Shown here: piece by piece, positions 34,401-42,236 of the stretch
Layout of the letters: the number at the start of each line of letters is the position of its first letter
How positions within the stretch are numbered: the first letter of the stretch is position 1
Notes under the pieces: generated by a model
What the model was told of the DNA's origin: nothing
Databases searched by the model: none
What the model saw: the letters and a program-made list of their open reading frames with translations, nothing else
Position numbers and translations under genes: made by a program
Assembly (NCBI RefSeq): GCF_004297265.1
Contig: NZ_SCUT01000019.1
Span: 1 to 64,000, forward strand
DNA length: 64,000 nucleotides
Source of the DNA: Reyranella sp.
GTDB taxonomy: Bacteria > Pseudomonadota > Alphaproteobacteria > Reyranellales > Reyranellaceae
Direction of reading: 5' to 3'

Positions 34401-34988
34401 GACCCACAGGCCCGAATAGCGCGACATCGCGAAGGCATGCAGCCCCCAGTCGAGATATTCCTGGACGCCGGCCGGGTGGAGGACCGGCATGCCGGCCGAC
34501 ATGAAGGCAGGCTCGCTCTGGTGGGCGACGGTCGAGGATTTCGCCATGTGGTCGTCGCCGGCGAGGGCTACGACGCCGCCGTGCTTGGAGGTGCCGGCAT
34601 AGTTGGCGTGCTTGAAGACGTCGCCGGAGCGGTCGACGCCCGGGCCCTTGCCGTACCACATGCCGAACACGCCATCGTAACGCGCGCCGGGGTAGAGGTG
34701 GATCTGCTGGGTGCCCCACAGGGCGGTGGCGGCCAGGTCCTCGTTGGTACCGGGCTGGAACTCGATATGGCTCTTCTTGATGAACTTCTTGGCCTGCCAC
34801 AGGGCCTGGTCGAAACCGCCCAGAGGGGAGCCGCGATAGCCGGAGATGTAGCCGCCGGTATTCAACCCGGCCGCGAGGTCGCGCTGGCGCTGCATCATGG
34901 GGAGGCGCACCAGCGCCTGCGTCCCGGTCAGATACACGCGTCCGCGTTCGAGAACGTACTTGTCGTCCAGGGTCACCGCGAGGGACAT
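31488..34988 (-). CDS. indolepyruvate ferredoxin oxidoreductase family protein
   Basis: The 1166-residue product is the long, fused type that oxidises indole-3-pyruvate or other 2-oxo acids to acyl-CoA with ferredoxin. The N-terminal pyrimidine-type domain has GYISGYRGSPLGGFDQAL, the TPP-binding half holds PYFCSGCPHNTSTKVPDGS and AGIGCHTLAIG, and a ferredoxin-like insert carries two cysteine clusters (CEGCGDCSVKSNC, and CNKDFSCLNGFC). The C-terminal gamma-type domain contains GVLITGIGGTGVVTIGAIMG. All parts are complete. It is isolated from other aromatic-catabolism genes. The ATG at 34988 follows AGGGAGG-like bases. Confidence 0.92.
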   Translation of the reverse strand: MSLAVTLDDKYVLERGRVYLTGTQALVRLPMMQRQRDLAAGLNTGGYISGYRGSPLGGFDQALWQAKKFIKKSHIEFQPGTNEDLAATALWGTQQIHLYPGARYDGVFGMWYGKGPGVDRSGDVFKHANYAGTSKHGGVVALAGDDHMAKSSTVAHQSEPAFMSAGMPVLHPAGVQEYLDWGLHAFAMSRYSGLWVAFKVLSETVDSSASVYVDPHRVEIHTPTDFVLPPDGVHIRWPDDWLGQERRVVTIKQPAALAYWRANKLDRLMLGRPDARFGIVTVGKSYLDVRQALDELGVGDEEAERLGLAIYKVGMVWPLETEGATAFAAGKREILVIEEKRNLIEQQLKDALFNAPADRRPVVVGKTDERGQMLLKTDGELTPFEIASAIVARFGLDAFSSRTKERFQALKRRAGRQVRNEAGLARVPYFCSGCPHNTSTKVPDGSMAMAGIGCHTLAIGMERNTRTFTHMGAEGVPWVGASHFTDMPHVFQNLGDGTYFHSGYLAIRHAVATNTTITYKILYNDAVAMTGGQPHDGNVHPWTISQQVHAEGVRRIALVSDEPDKYPLGTEWAPGVTFHHRDQLDEVQRELREVKGVSVLIYDQTCAAEKRRRRKRGTFPDPNKRVFINEAVCEGCGDCSVKSNCLSVVPVETEFGRKRAIDQSSCNKDFSCLNGFCPSFVSVEGGTLKKGKAVTAKKVEGVAAQEPELPAAPILPSVEDKPYGVLITGIGGTGVVTIGAIMGMAAHIEGKGATVLDQLGMAQKGGAVISHVRIGATPEALHAVRLAAGGANVLLGCDLVVSASPSALASLEPGVSHAVVNTHETITGEFTRHPDLAFPANTLKLSVEAAAGADAVEFLDATGIATALMGDSIATNMFVLGYAYQKGLIPLAHETIERAIELNGAAVPMNLAAFRWGRRAAADRAAVEKLVAPKPTKANVVAFTRTQPKTLDEIVASRTKHLTGYQNAALAQRYKALVDKVCAAETKIGQTGLAEAVALYYSKLLSYKDEYEVARLYTEAAFQAGLSRQFEGDYKLKFHLAPPLFSSRDPQTGQLIKQEFGAWMLPAFRMLAKLKGLRGTRFDVFGYTEERKTERRLIADYEALVAELLAGLSAQNHALAIKLASIPDDIRGYGHVKDAHLEKAKKKEADLLHQWRNPEAMKAAAE

Positions 34989-35161
34989 GGCAACCTCCCT
35001 GACATTTCAACATGGGGACGGTAGCGACGTTTGCACGTGTCGGGCAATGCGGAAGGCGATCGGGTCCGAAAAACGACGGTTTACGTCAGGGCGACCGGGC
35101 GGCAACCCCTCGCCGTTTCACGGTGTCACCTTCGAATGAAATGTTGTAAGCGTCCGCCGCC

Positions 35162-36136
35162 ATGACTTCAGTCCTCGTTACAGGTGTCGCCGGGTTCGTC
35201 GGCTCCCACGTCGCCCGCGCCCTGCTGGCGCGGGGCGAATCGGTCGTCGGGATCGACAATTTCAGCGACTACTACGATCCGGTCCTGAAGTTCGCGCGGG
35301 TCAAGCCGCTGCGCGAGACGGCCGGCTTCACCTTCATCGAGGGCGACATCTCCGATCGCGGGACGATGCTGGGCCTGGCCGACCGTCCCGGCGGCCTCGA
35401 CCGGATCGTCCACCTGGCCGCCCAGCCGGGCATCCGCCATTCCAAGACCGACCCTTATATCTACGTGCAGACCAACGTGATGGGGCATCTCGTCCTGCTG
35501 GAGCTGGCGCGCCGGCTCGGGCCGCAGCTCCGGCACCTGGTCTATGCCTCGTCCTCGTCGGTCTATGGCGGCAACGACAAGATCCCCTTTGCCGTCGAGG
35601 ACCGGGTCGACCATCCGGTGTCGCTGTACGCCGCCACCAAGCGGTCCGGCGAGCTGATGACCGAGACCTACGTGCACCAGTACGGGCTCAAGGCGACCGG
35701 CCTGCGCTACTTCACGGTCTACGGGCCCTGGGGGCGGCCCGACATGTCGCCCTACATCTTTGCCCGCGCGATCCACGAAGGCCGCACGATCCCGCTCTAC
35801 CACCACGGCAAGCTGAAGCGCGACTTCACCTACGTCGACGACATCGTGGCCGGCACCCTGGCGGCGCTCGACCGGCCGCCGGAGACGGCCGGGCACCGGC
35901 TCTACAATCTCGGCGGCTCGCGCAGCGAGGAGATCCTCGACGTCATCGCCCTGTTCGAGAAGGCGCTGGGCCGGAAGGCCGTCATCGAGCTGAAGCCCGG
36001 CGAGCCCGGCGACATGCAGGAAACCGCCGCCGACATCGACAGCACGACCCGCGACTTCGGCTGGACCCCCAAGGTGACCGTCGAGCAGGGCATCCCGCTC
36101 TTCGTCGACTGGTTCAAGGAATACAATCGGCTCTGA
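35162..36136 (+). CDS. NAD-dependent nucleotide-sugar epimerase (UDP-glucuronate 4-epimerase-like)
   Basis: The 324-residue protein is an extended short-chain dehydrogenase: GVAGFVGSHVARALLARG binds NAD at the N-terminus, ASSSSVYGGNDKIPF supplies the catalytic serine, and YAATKRSGELM the tyrosine-lysine pair. The middle block FTVYGPWGRPDMSPYIFARAI is typical of UDP-glucuronate or UDP-glucose epimerases. It would supply a sugar nucleotide for polysaccharide. It is followed by a hairpin and a palindromic repeat; no other sugar genes are adjacent. Confidence 0.9.
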   Translation: MTSVLVTGVAGFVGSHVARALLARGESVVGIDNFSDYYDPVLKFARVKPLRETAGFTFIEGDISDRGTMLGLADRPGGLDRIVHLAAQPGIRHSKTDPYIYVQTNVMGHLVLLELARRLGPQLRHLVYASSSSVYGGNDKIPFAVEDRVDHPVSLYAATKRSGELMTETYVHQYGLKATGLRYFTVYGPWGRPDMSPYIFARAIHEGRTIPLYHHGKLKRDFTYVDDIVAGTLAALDRPPETAGHRLYNLGGSRSEEILDVIALFEKALGRKAVIELKPGEPGDMQETAADIDSTTRDFGWTPKVTVEQGIPLFVDWFKEYNRL

Positions 36137-36155
36137 GCCGAGCGTAGCTCGGCTC
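36135..36155 (+). terminator. hairpin at the epimerase stop codon
   Basis: GAGCCGAGC (36135-36143) and GCTCGGCTC (36147-36155) make a perfect 9-bp stem with a 3-nt loop, overlapping the TGA. There is no T run, so it may be a stability or Rho-type structure. Confidence 0.45.
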
Positions 36156-36180
36156 CCTGAGCATCATCTGACCACTTTGC

Positions 36181-36304
36181 CGTCGTCTCGACCGGAGCAT
36201 CGCGTAGCGAGGCGGAGTGGAGAGACCTTCTCTCCACCAATAGCCGATCAATCGTAGAGAGAAGGTCTCTCCACTCCGCGCTGCGCGCTCCGGTCGAGAC
36301 GACG
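36181..36304. repeat. nested inverted repeat upstream of AAA ATPase gene
   Basis: Two perfect inverted repeats are nested: outer arms of 18 nt (36181-36198 and 36287-36304) and inner arms of 21 nt (36213-36233 and 36258-36278). The segments between outer and inner arms differ on the two sides and can form small hairpins (TCGCgtaGCGA on the left). The element resembles the other intergenic palindromes of this window in design but not in sequence. Confidence 0.8.
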
Positions 36305-36369
36305 GGTGTTGGGGCATATGCGATTGCCCCAATCTGAAAGGGGGCGTTTGGAGGAGCCTTGAAAGCAAG

Positions 36370-36897
36370 ATGACGGGCAGGTTCATCCTCACCGGGGCGC
36401 CGGGGGCGGGGAAGACGGCGGTGGTGCGGCAGCTCGAGCTGGAAGACTTTGCCGTGGTCGAGGAGGCGGCGACCGACGTCATCGCCCTCGAACAGGCAAA
36501 GGGCGTTACCGAGCCCTGGACCGATCCGGGCTTCATCGACCGGATCGTGGCGCTGCAGCGGCAGAGACGGCTCGCAACGACGGGTGATATCCAGTTCCAC
36601 GACCGGTCCGCCTTCTGCACCGAGGCGCTGGCCACGTTCCTCGGGCATCCGCTCTCCGGCCTGCTGCGTACTGAAATCGAGGATCTGAAAGGTTCGGGCT
36701 TCTACCAGCGTCGCGTCTTCTTCGTGCGGCTGATGGGCTTCATCGAGCCGACGGCGGCGCGCCGGATCGGGCTGGAGGATGCAAGGCGCTTCGAGGCGGT
36801 GCATGAGCGCGTCTACCGCGCGCACGGCTTCGAGTTGGTGCCCGTGGAGCCGGGAAGCGTGGTAGATCGGGCGGGCCGGATCAGGCACTCCCTCTAG
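36370..36897 (+). CDS. small AAA-type ATPase
   Basis: The 175-residue protein has a P-loop near its N-terminus (FILTGAPGAGKTAVVRQLE, residues 5-23) and a VVEEAATDVIA stretch. Proteins of this length and pattern (AAA_28 type) are probable nucleotide kinases or NTP-dependent regulators in many proteobacteria, but the substrate is unknown. The gene follows a palindromic repeat and stands 51 bp before the peptidase gene. Confidence 0.75.
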   Translation: MTGRFILTGAPGAGKTAVVRQLELEDFAVVEEAATDVIALEQAKGVTEPWTDPGFIDRIVALQRQRRLATTGDIQFHDRSAFCTEALATFLGHPLSGLLRTEIEDLKGSGFYQRRVFFVRLMGFIEPTAARRIGLEDARRFEAVHERVYRAHGFELVPVEPGSVVDRAGRIRHSL

Positions 36898-36948
36898 GCA
36901 CGCTGCAGGTCGCGCCCCATATCGGAAAGCGACGCAAGGAGTTAGTCG

Positions 36949-38718
36949 ATGAACGTAGTGTTGGGCGATCTGCCGACCTGGAACTTGGCCGACCTTTATT
37001 CCAGCCCCTCGGGAACGGATCTCGACGCCGACCTGAAGCGCGCCGCGGCCGAGGCGGAGGCCTTCGCCAAGGACTATGAGGGCAAGATCGTCGGACTCGA
37101 CGGCAGGGCGCTGGGCGGCGCGATCGTCCGCCTCGAGGCGATGAGCGACCTGCTGGGCCGCATCGGCTCCTATGCCCAGCTCTATTCGGCGCAGGACCAG
37201 TCCGACCCCGAGCGCAACCGCTTCGCGCAGGACATTTCCGAGAAGCTGAACGACATCGGCTCGAAGCTCCTGTTCTTCCGGCTGGAGATCAACAAGATCG
37301 AGGATGCCGATCTCGCGGAGAAGCTGAAGGCGCCGGAACTCGCGAAGTATGCGCCGTGGCTGCGCGACGCGCGCCTGTTCCGGCCGCACCAGCTCTCCGA
37401 CGAGCTGGAGAAGTTCCAGCACGACCAGTCGGTGGTGGGCAGCAGCGCCTGGTCGCGCCTGTTCGACGAGACGATCGCGCGGCTGCGCTATCCGTTCGGC
37501 AACGAGATGCTGAGCGAGCCGCAGATCCTCGACAAGCTCTCAAACAAGGACGCCACGGTGCGCAAGGAAGCCGCCAAGTCGTTCGGCAAGGTGCAGGGCG
37601 ACAACATCGCCGTCTTCTCGCTGATCACCAACACGCTGATCAAGGACAAGGAGATCGACGATCGCTGGCGCAAGTACGCCCGCCCGCAATCGTTCCGCAA
37701 CCTGGCCAACGTGGTCGAGGATGAAGTCGTCGACGCGCTCGCGGCCTCGGTGAAGGCGGCCTATCCGAAGCTCTCGCATCGCTACTACAAGCTCAAGGCC
37801 AGGTGGTTCGGCGTCGAGACCATGCCCTACTGGGACCGCAACGCGCCGCTGCCCGAGCATGACGACCGCACGATCCCCTGGCCCGAGGCCGAGAAGATCG
37901 TGCTCGATGCCTACAACGCCTTCTCGCCCGAGCTGGCCGCTGTCGGCCGCAAATTCTTCGGCACCGGCTGGATCGACGCACCGGCGCGGCCGGGCAAGTC
38001 GCCGGGCGCCTTCGCCCATCCGACCGTGCCGTCGGCGCATCCCTATCTGCTGCTGAACTACCAGGGGAAGGTGCGGGACGTCATGACGCTCGCGCATGAG
38101 CTGGGCCATGGCGTGCACCAGGTGCTGGCGGCCCGGCAGGGCCCGCTGATGGCCGACACGCCGCTGACGCTCGCCGAAACCGCTTCGGTGTTCGGCGAGA
38201 TGCTGACCTTCCAGTCGCTGCTCAGGACGGCGCCCGACAAGGCGACGCGCAAGGCGATGCTGGCCGGCAAGGTCGAGGACATGCTGAACACCGTGGTGCG
38301 CCAGATCGCGTTCTACGATTTCGAGTCGCGCATCCACATGGCGCGGCGCGAGGGCGAGCTGACGCCCGACGCGATCGGCGAGATCTGGATGGCGGTGCAG
38401 AAGGAGAGCCTCGGTTCGGCCTTCACCTTCGACGACGAGTACAAATACTACTGGTCCTATATCGGCCACTTCATCCATTCGCCGTTCTACGTCTACGCCT
38501 ACGCGTTCGGCGACTGCCTGGTGAACTCGCTCTATGCCGCCTACCAGGCGAAGCCCGACGGCTTCCAGGAGAAGTATCTCGACATGCTGCGCTCGGGCGG
38601 CGTGAAGCGTCACAAGGAACTGCTGGCACCGTTCGGCCTCGACGCCTCCGATCCGGCCTTCTGGGACAAGGGCCTCGACGTGATCTCGGGCTTCATCGAT
38701 GAACTCGAGAAGCTGTAG
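36949..38718 (+). CDS. pepF: M3 family oligoendopeptidase F
   Basis: The 589-residue enzyme is a zinc metallopeptidase that cleaves short peptides in the cytoplasm. It has the HELGH motif at residues 383-387 with the downstream glutamate expected in TLAETASVFGEML. The N-terminal half is helical and acidic, as in the PepF/M3 family, and the C-terminal part contains YYWSYIGHFIHSPFYVYAYAFG with ligands of the active site. The length fits the family. Confidence 0.92.
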   Translation: MNVVLGDLPTWNLADLYSSPSGTDLDADLKRAAAEAEAFAKDYEGKIVGLDGRALGGAIVRLEAMSDLLGRIGSYAQLYSAQDQSDPERNRFAQDISEKLNDIGSKLLFFRLEINKIEDADLAEKLKAPELAKYAPWLRDARLFRPHQLSDELEKFQHDQSVVGSSAWSRLFDETIARLRYPFGNEMLSEPQILDKLSNKDATVRKEAAKSFGKVQGDNIAVFSLITNTLIKDKEIDDRWRKYARPQSFRNLANVVEDEVVDALAASVKAAYPKLSHRYYKLKARWFGVETMPYWDRNAPLPEHDDRTIPWPEAEKIVLDAYNAFSPELAAVGRKFFGTGWIDAPARPGKSPGAFAHPTVPSAHPYLLLNYQGKVRDVMTLAHELGHGVHQVLAARQGPLMADTPLTLAETASVFGEMLTFQSLLRTAPDKATRKAMLAGKVEDMLNTVVRQIAFYDFESRIHMARREGELTPDAIGEIWMAVQKESLGSAFTFDDEYKYYWSYIGHFIHSPFYVYAYAFGDCLVNSLYAAYQAKPDGFQEKYLDMLRSGGVKRHKELLAPFGLDASDPAFWDKGLDVISGFIDELEKL

Positions 38719-38844
38719 CGACGAATGTTGACAATCCTGAGCGGTCGCAGGCAGATTCATCAGTGGGTGGATACGACCCGCTGCTTGCGCCCCAGGGTAT
38801 GGTGAACGTATCGCGGCCTTCAGAGGCATCCCTTTGCCACGGCA

Positions 38845-38880
38845 AACGGATCAGTAACGCAAGCGACTGATTTTTCCGTT
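38845..38880 (+). terminator. hairpin with T run after pepF
   Basis: AACGGATCAGT (38845-38855) pairs with ACTGA (38866-38870) and TCCGTT (38875-38880), with four T between the two halves of the right arm. It lies 126 bp past the pepF stop and just before the next gene, so termination is only one possible role. Confidence 0.35.
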
Positions 38881-38903
38881 GTGCCGATGCAGAGGATTGA
38901 ACG

Positions 38904-39692
38904 ATGCGCGACTATCGTGATGCAAAAGCCATGGCACAGACGCTGCGCCAGGCCCTCAAGGAACGATCGACTTCACTGACCCACAGCGAATGCCTGGAGC
39001 TGATTGCCAGGATATTCGGTGTTGCCGACTGGAACACGCTGTCGGCCAGGATCGGTGCGGCACCGCCGGCATCGCCTGCGGAAGCGCCGGCGGTCAGGAT
39101 GCCCGTCCTGCCGCTCCGCGATCTGGTGCTCTTTCCCGACATGACGACACCGATCTACGCCATGCGCCTGAAGTCGGTGGCGGCGATCGGACAGGCGATG
39201 GCCGGCGACAAGGAGATTTTTTTCGTCACACAACGTCGTGTCGCCGACGATGATCCCGCGACGGACGACCTCTACAGCTTAGGTGTCGTCGGGAGATTGA
39301 TCGACATCGTGAAAATGCCCGACGGTTCGATCAAGGCGATGGTGCAGGGCCTGCGGCGGGCTCGCGCCACCCGCATCGATGCGGGCCATGCGTGCCTGGT
39401 CGCGGAGCTTGCGCCGGTCGAGCGCGAAGGAGCGGCCAGGGAGGAGGCGGCGACGGTCTCGCGCGAACTGCTGCAGCGCTTCGCGGCCCACGCCAACATT
39501 GACCTGGCGTCGCCGCCGCAGGCGCTGGTGCAATTGCCGCATCTACAGGATCCTGGACGTATCGCAGATGCCATCGCCCAGTATCTGTCGCTCAGCATCG
39601 AGCAGCGACAGCAGGTCCTGGAGGCCACCGACGTCGTCGACCGGATGCGGATGATTCTGGCCCTGATGTCGCGGGACCAGCGGGCGGCCTGA
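38904..39692 (+). CDS. LON substrate-binding domain protein with N-terminal Glyoxalase_8-like region
   Basis: The 262-residue protein has two parts. Residues 1-50 (DYRDAKAMAQTLRQALKER, LTHSECLELIARIFGVADWNTL) match a small helical domain found in many alphaproteobacterial proteins annotated as glyoxalase-superfamily. From about residue 65 it is the N-terminal substrate-binding domain of Lon proteases (MPVLPLRDLVLFPDMTTPIYA, SLGVVGRLIDIVKMPDGSIKAMVQG), without AAA or protease domains. Stand-alone LON-domain proteins may bind unfolded protein. The fusion is unusual to me. A pepF-type peptidase upstream may be a chance neighbour. Confidence 0.85.
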   Translation: MRDYRDAKAMAQTLRQALKERSTSLTHSECLELIARIFGVADWNTLSARIGAAPPASPAEAPAVRMPVLPLRDLVLFPDMTTPIYAMRLKSVAAIGQAMAGDKEIFFVTQRRVADDDPATDDLYSLGVVGRLIDIVKMPDGSIKAMVQGLRRARATRIDAGHACLVAELAPVEREGAAREEAATVSRELLQRFAAHANIDLASPPQALVQLPHLQDPGRIADAIAQYLSLSIEQRQQVLEATDVVDRMRMILALMSRDQRAA

Positions 39693-39766
39693 CCGTCGAG
39701 GTGGCAACCGCACCCGATCGACCCTATATCGGTCGGGATGCGGGATGAAAACTTCATAGCCCGGGC

Positions 39767-41104
39767 ATGAGCCAGGACGAGGGCGATTCCCTCGGCGGCC
39801 GGCTCGGGCGCTATGCGCGGGTCGGCACGTCGGTTGGCGGGCTGGCGGTCAAGCTGGCGGGGCAGCGCTATCTCGGCCTGTCGCTGGATCGCGACAAGCA
39901 TGCCGGCGAGCTGAAGGCTGCGCTGGGCGGGTTGAAGGGCCCGCTGATGAAGGCGGCGCAGCTGCTCGCCACCATCCCCGACGCGCTGCCGCCGGAATAT
40001 GCCCGTGAGCTTGCGCAGCTGCAGGCCAACGCGCCGGCCATGGGCTGGGCCTTCGTGCGCCGACGCATGGCCACGGAACTCGGGCCCGACTGGCAGGCCA
40101 AGTTCGCCCGCTTCGACAAGGAGGCGTCGTTCGCCGCCTCGCTGGGCCAGGTCCACCGCGCGACGCTGCTCAATGGACGCGAGGTGGCGGCCAAGCTCCA
40201 GTATCCCGACATGTCCTCGGCGCTGGAGGCCGACCTCAATCAGCTCAAGGTCGTGTTCGCGATCGGCCAGCGCTTCGATCCGGCGATCCGCACCGACGAG
40301 ATCCATGCCGAGATCACCAGCCGCCTGCGCGAGGAACTCGACTATCGCCGCGAGGCCCGGCACGCGGCCCTATACCGCCACATGCTGCGCGACGAGGCCC
40401 GCGTGCATGTGCCCGGGGTGGTGGCCTCACATTCGACCGAACGCCTGCTCACCATGGACTGGCTGCAGGGCGAGCCGTTGCTCAACTGGAAGACCCGTTC
40501 GCAGGAAGAGCGCGACGCGCTGGCCATCGCCATGTTCCGCGCCTGGTACGTGCCGTTCTATTTCTACGGCGCCATCCACGGCGATCCGCATCTCGGCAAC
40601 TACTCGGTGCGGCCGGACGGTTCGGTGAACCTGATGGATTTCGGCTGCATCCGCATCTTCCCGCCGCGCTTCGTGCGCGGCTCGATCGAACTCTATCGCG
40701 CGCTGATGACCGACGACGAGGCGCGCGCCGTGGCGGCCTACGAGGATTGGGGCTTTACGGGCCTCAGCAAGGAGATGGTCGCCATCCTCAACCGCTGGGC
40801 CGCGTTCCTGTATGGCCCGCTGATGGACGACCGCCCGCGACGCCTCACCGAGGGGATGGCCGAGGGCTACGGCCGCGAGATGGCGCAGAACGTGTTCGGC
40901 GAACTGCGCAAGATGGGCGGTGTGCGGCCGCCGCGCGAGTTCGTGTTCATGGACCGCGCCGCCATCGGCCTCGGCTCGGTGTTCATCCATCTCCGAGCCT
41001 CGATCAACTGGCACCAGCTCTTCGAGGGCCTGATCGACGGCTTCGACGTCGACGCGCTGACGCAGCGGCAGGATCTGGCCCTGAAGGAAGCCGGGCTGGC
41101 GTGA
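39767..41104 (+). CDS. ABC1/COQ8/UbiB family atypical kinase
   Basis: The 445-residue protein belongs to the ABC1 atypical kinases, which support ubiquinone synthesis. The N-terminal LMKAAQLLATIPDALPPEYAREL corresponds to the KxGQ-type motif (here KAAQ), VAAKLQYP carries the ATP-binding lysine, and GAIHGDPHLGNYSVRPDGSVNLMDFG holds the catalytic HGD and DFG residues. ATP hydrolysis rather than protein phosphorylation is the known activity of several members. A COQ9 protein is encoded 10 kb away. The stop overlaps the start of the next gene. Confidence 0.88.
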   Translation: MSQDEGDSLGGRLGRYARVGTSVGGLAVKLAGQRYLGLSLDRDKHAGELKAALGGLKGPLMKAAQLLATIPDALPPEYARELAQLQANAPAMGWAFVRRRMATELGPDWQAKFARFDKEASFAASLGQVHRATLLNGREVAAKLQYPDMSSALEADLNQLKVVFAIGQRFDPAIRTDEIHAEITSRLREELDYRREARHAALYRHMLRDEARVHVPGVVASHSTERLLTMDWLQGEPLLNWKTRSQEERDALAIAMFRAWYVPFYFYGAIHGDPHLGNYSVRPDGSVNLMDFGCIRIFPPRFVRGSIELYRALMTDDEARAVAAYEDWGFTGLSKEMVAILNRWAAFLYGPLMDDRPRRLTEGMAEGYGREMAQNVFGELRKMGGVRPPREFVFMDRAAIGLGSVFIHLRASINWHQLFEGLIDGFDVDALTQRQDLALKEAGLA

Positions 41105-42015
41105 ACATCCTGGTGACCGGTTCGTCGGGCTGGCTTGGCCAGACCCTGGTGCCGAGACTTGCGCGCGACGGGCACAAGGTCGTGGGGCTCGATCCGGAGC
41201 CGGGCGCCACGACCAGCGTCGTGGGCTCGGTCGTCGATCGCGCGCTGGTGCGTCGTGTCATCCGTGACGAGGGCATCACGGCGATCGTGCATGCCGCGGC
41301 GCGCCACAAGCCGCACATCGAGACCCACGACAATTCCGAGTTCGTCGCCGTCAACGTGCAGGGGACGCTGAACCTGCTGGAGGAGGCCGTGGCGCCGGGC
41401 TCACCGGTCGATCGCTTCGTCTTCACCTCCACGACCTCGCTCATGATCTCGCAGGAGATTCGCGACGGGAAGGCGGGCGGGGCGAAGGAGGCGGTGTGGA
41501 TCGACGAGACGATGACGCCGCTCAAGCCGCGCAACATCTACGGCGTCACCAAGCTCGCCGCGGAAGAGTTGTGCCGCCTGTTCAATCACCTGCACGGGCT
41601 GCCCGTTCCGGTGCTCCGCACGTCACGATTCTTCCCGGAGGAAGACGACATGGCGCATGCCATCGTCCAGTCGGGCGAGAACACCAAGGCCAACGAGTTT
41701 CTGTTCCGCCGCCTCAGCGTCGAGGATGCGGCCGAGGCGCATGTCGTGGCGTTGGCGAGGGCGAAGGAGGTCGGTTTCGACACGTTCATCGTCTCCGCGC
41801 CGACGCCGTTCCGGCGCGAGGATTGCCGCGAGCTGATCGCCGACGCACCCTCGGTGGTGGCGCGCCTGTTCCCCGACTATCGCGCGCTCTATGAACGGCG
41901 CGGCTGGACGATGTTCGACACGATCGACCGCGTCTACGACGCCGGAAAGGCGGAGCGTGTGCTGGGCTTCAAATGCCGCACGGACTTCCGGGCGATCCTC
42001 GCAGGGTTGCGCTAG
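41101..42015 (+). CDS. NAD(P)-dependent short-chain dehydrogenase/epimerase
   Basis: The 304-residue protein starts at a GTG within the stop of the ABC1 kinase gene (GTGA). It begins NILVTGSSGWLGQTLVPRL, a dinucleotide-binding motif, and has VFTSTTSLMISQEIR in the position of the catalytic serine and YGVTKLAAEELC with the tyrosine and lysine. It is an extended SDR of the nucleotide-sugar epimerase type. The substrate is not evident. Translational coupling to the kinase may reflect common regulation only. Confidence 0.85.
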   Translation: MNILVTGSSGWLGQTLVPRLARDGHKVVGLDPEPGATTSVVGSVVDRALVRRVIRDEGITAIVHAAARHKPHIETHDNSEFVAVNVQGTLNLLEEAVAPGSPVDRFVFTSTTSLMISQEIRDGKAGGAKEAVWIDETMTPLKPRNIYGVTKLAAEELCRLFNHLHGLPVPVLRTSRFFPEEDDMAHAIVQSGENTKANEFLFRRLSVEDAAEAHVVALARAKEVGFDTFIVSAPTPFRREDCRELIADAPSVVARLFPDYRALYERRGWTMFDTIDRVYDAGKAERVLGFKCRTDFRAILAGLR

Positions 42016-42050
42016 CGGCAACTAAATTTGAATGCCGGCGTTTGATCGGT

Positions 42051-42236
42051 ATGCGTACCTCCACCCCCAAGCGGCTTCTCGCGGCGGCTGTGCTTCTCGC
42101 AGTCGCTACGGCTCTATCGGGTTGCGGCGTCGTTGCTTTCCCGGTCAGGGTCGCAAGCGCAACGGCCAAGGTCGTTCCGGTCGCAGGCGATGTCGTGGCC
42201 TACCCGCTGGACACGACCGCCGACGTGATCGACTAG
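42051..42236 (+). CDS. very small lipoprotein
   Basis: The 61-residue protein has a signal peptide (RLLAAAVLLAVATALSGC) with a canonical LSGC lipobox and a short mature part with repeated hydrophobic valine-rich motifs (VRVASATAKVVPVAGDVVAYPLD). It resembles short conserved alphaproteobacterial lipoproteins (DUF6726-like), role unknown. The frame also opens further upstream; ATG 42051 is the signal-peptide start. Its TAG overlaps the stop of the convergent gene at the palindromic CTAG. Confidence 0.7.
   Translation: MRTSTPKRLLAAAVLLAVATALSGCGVVAFPVRVASATAKVVPVAGDVVAYPLDTTADVID

Noticed and set aside
31872..35024. Very long plus-strand frame antisense to the indolepyruvate oxidoreductase gene
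   Set aside because: It is rich in Arg, Ala, Asp, His and Val without any domain, as expected of a GC-rich shadow, while the minus-strand frame encodes a complete known enzyme.
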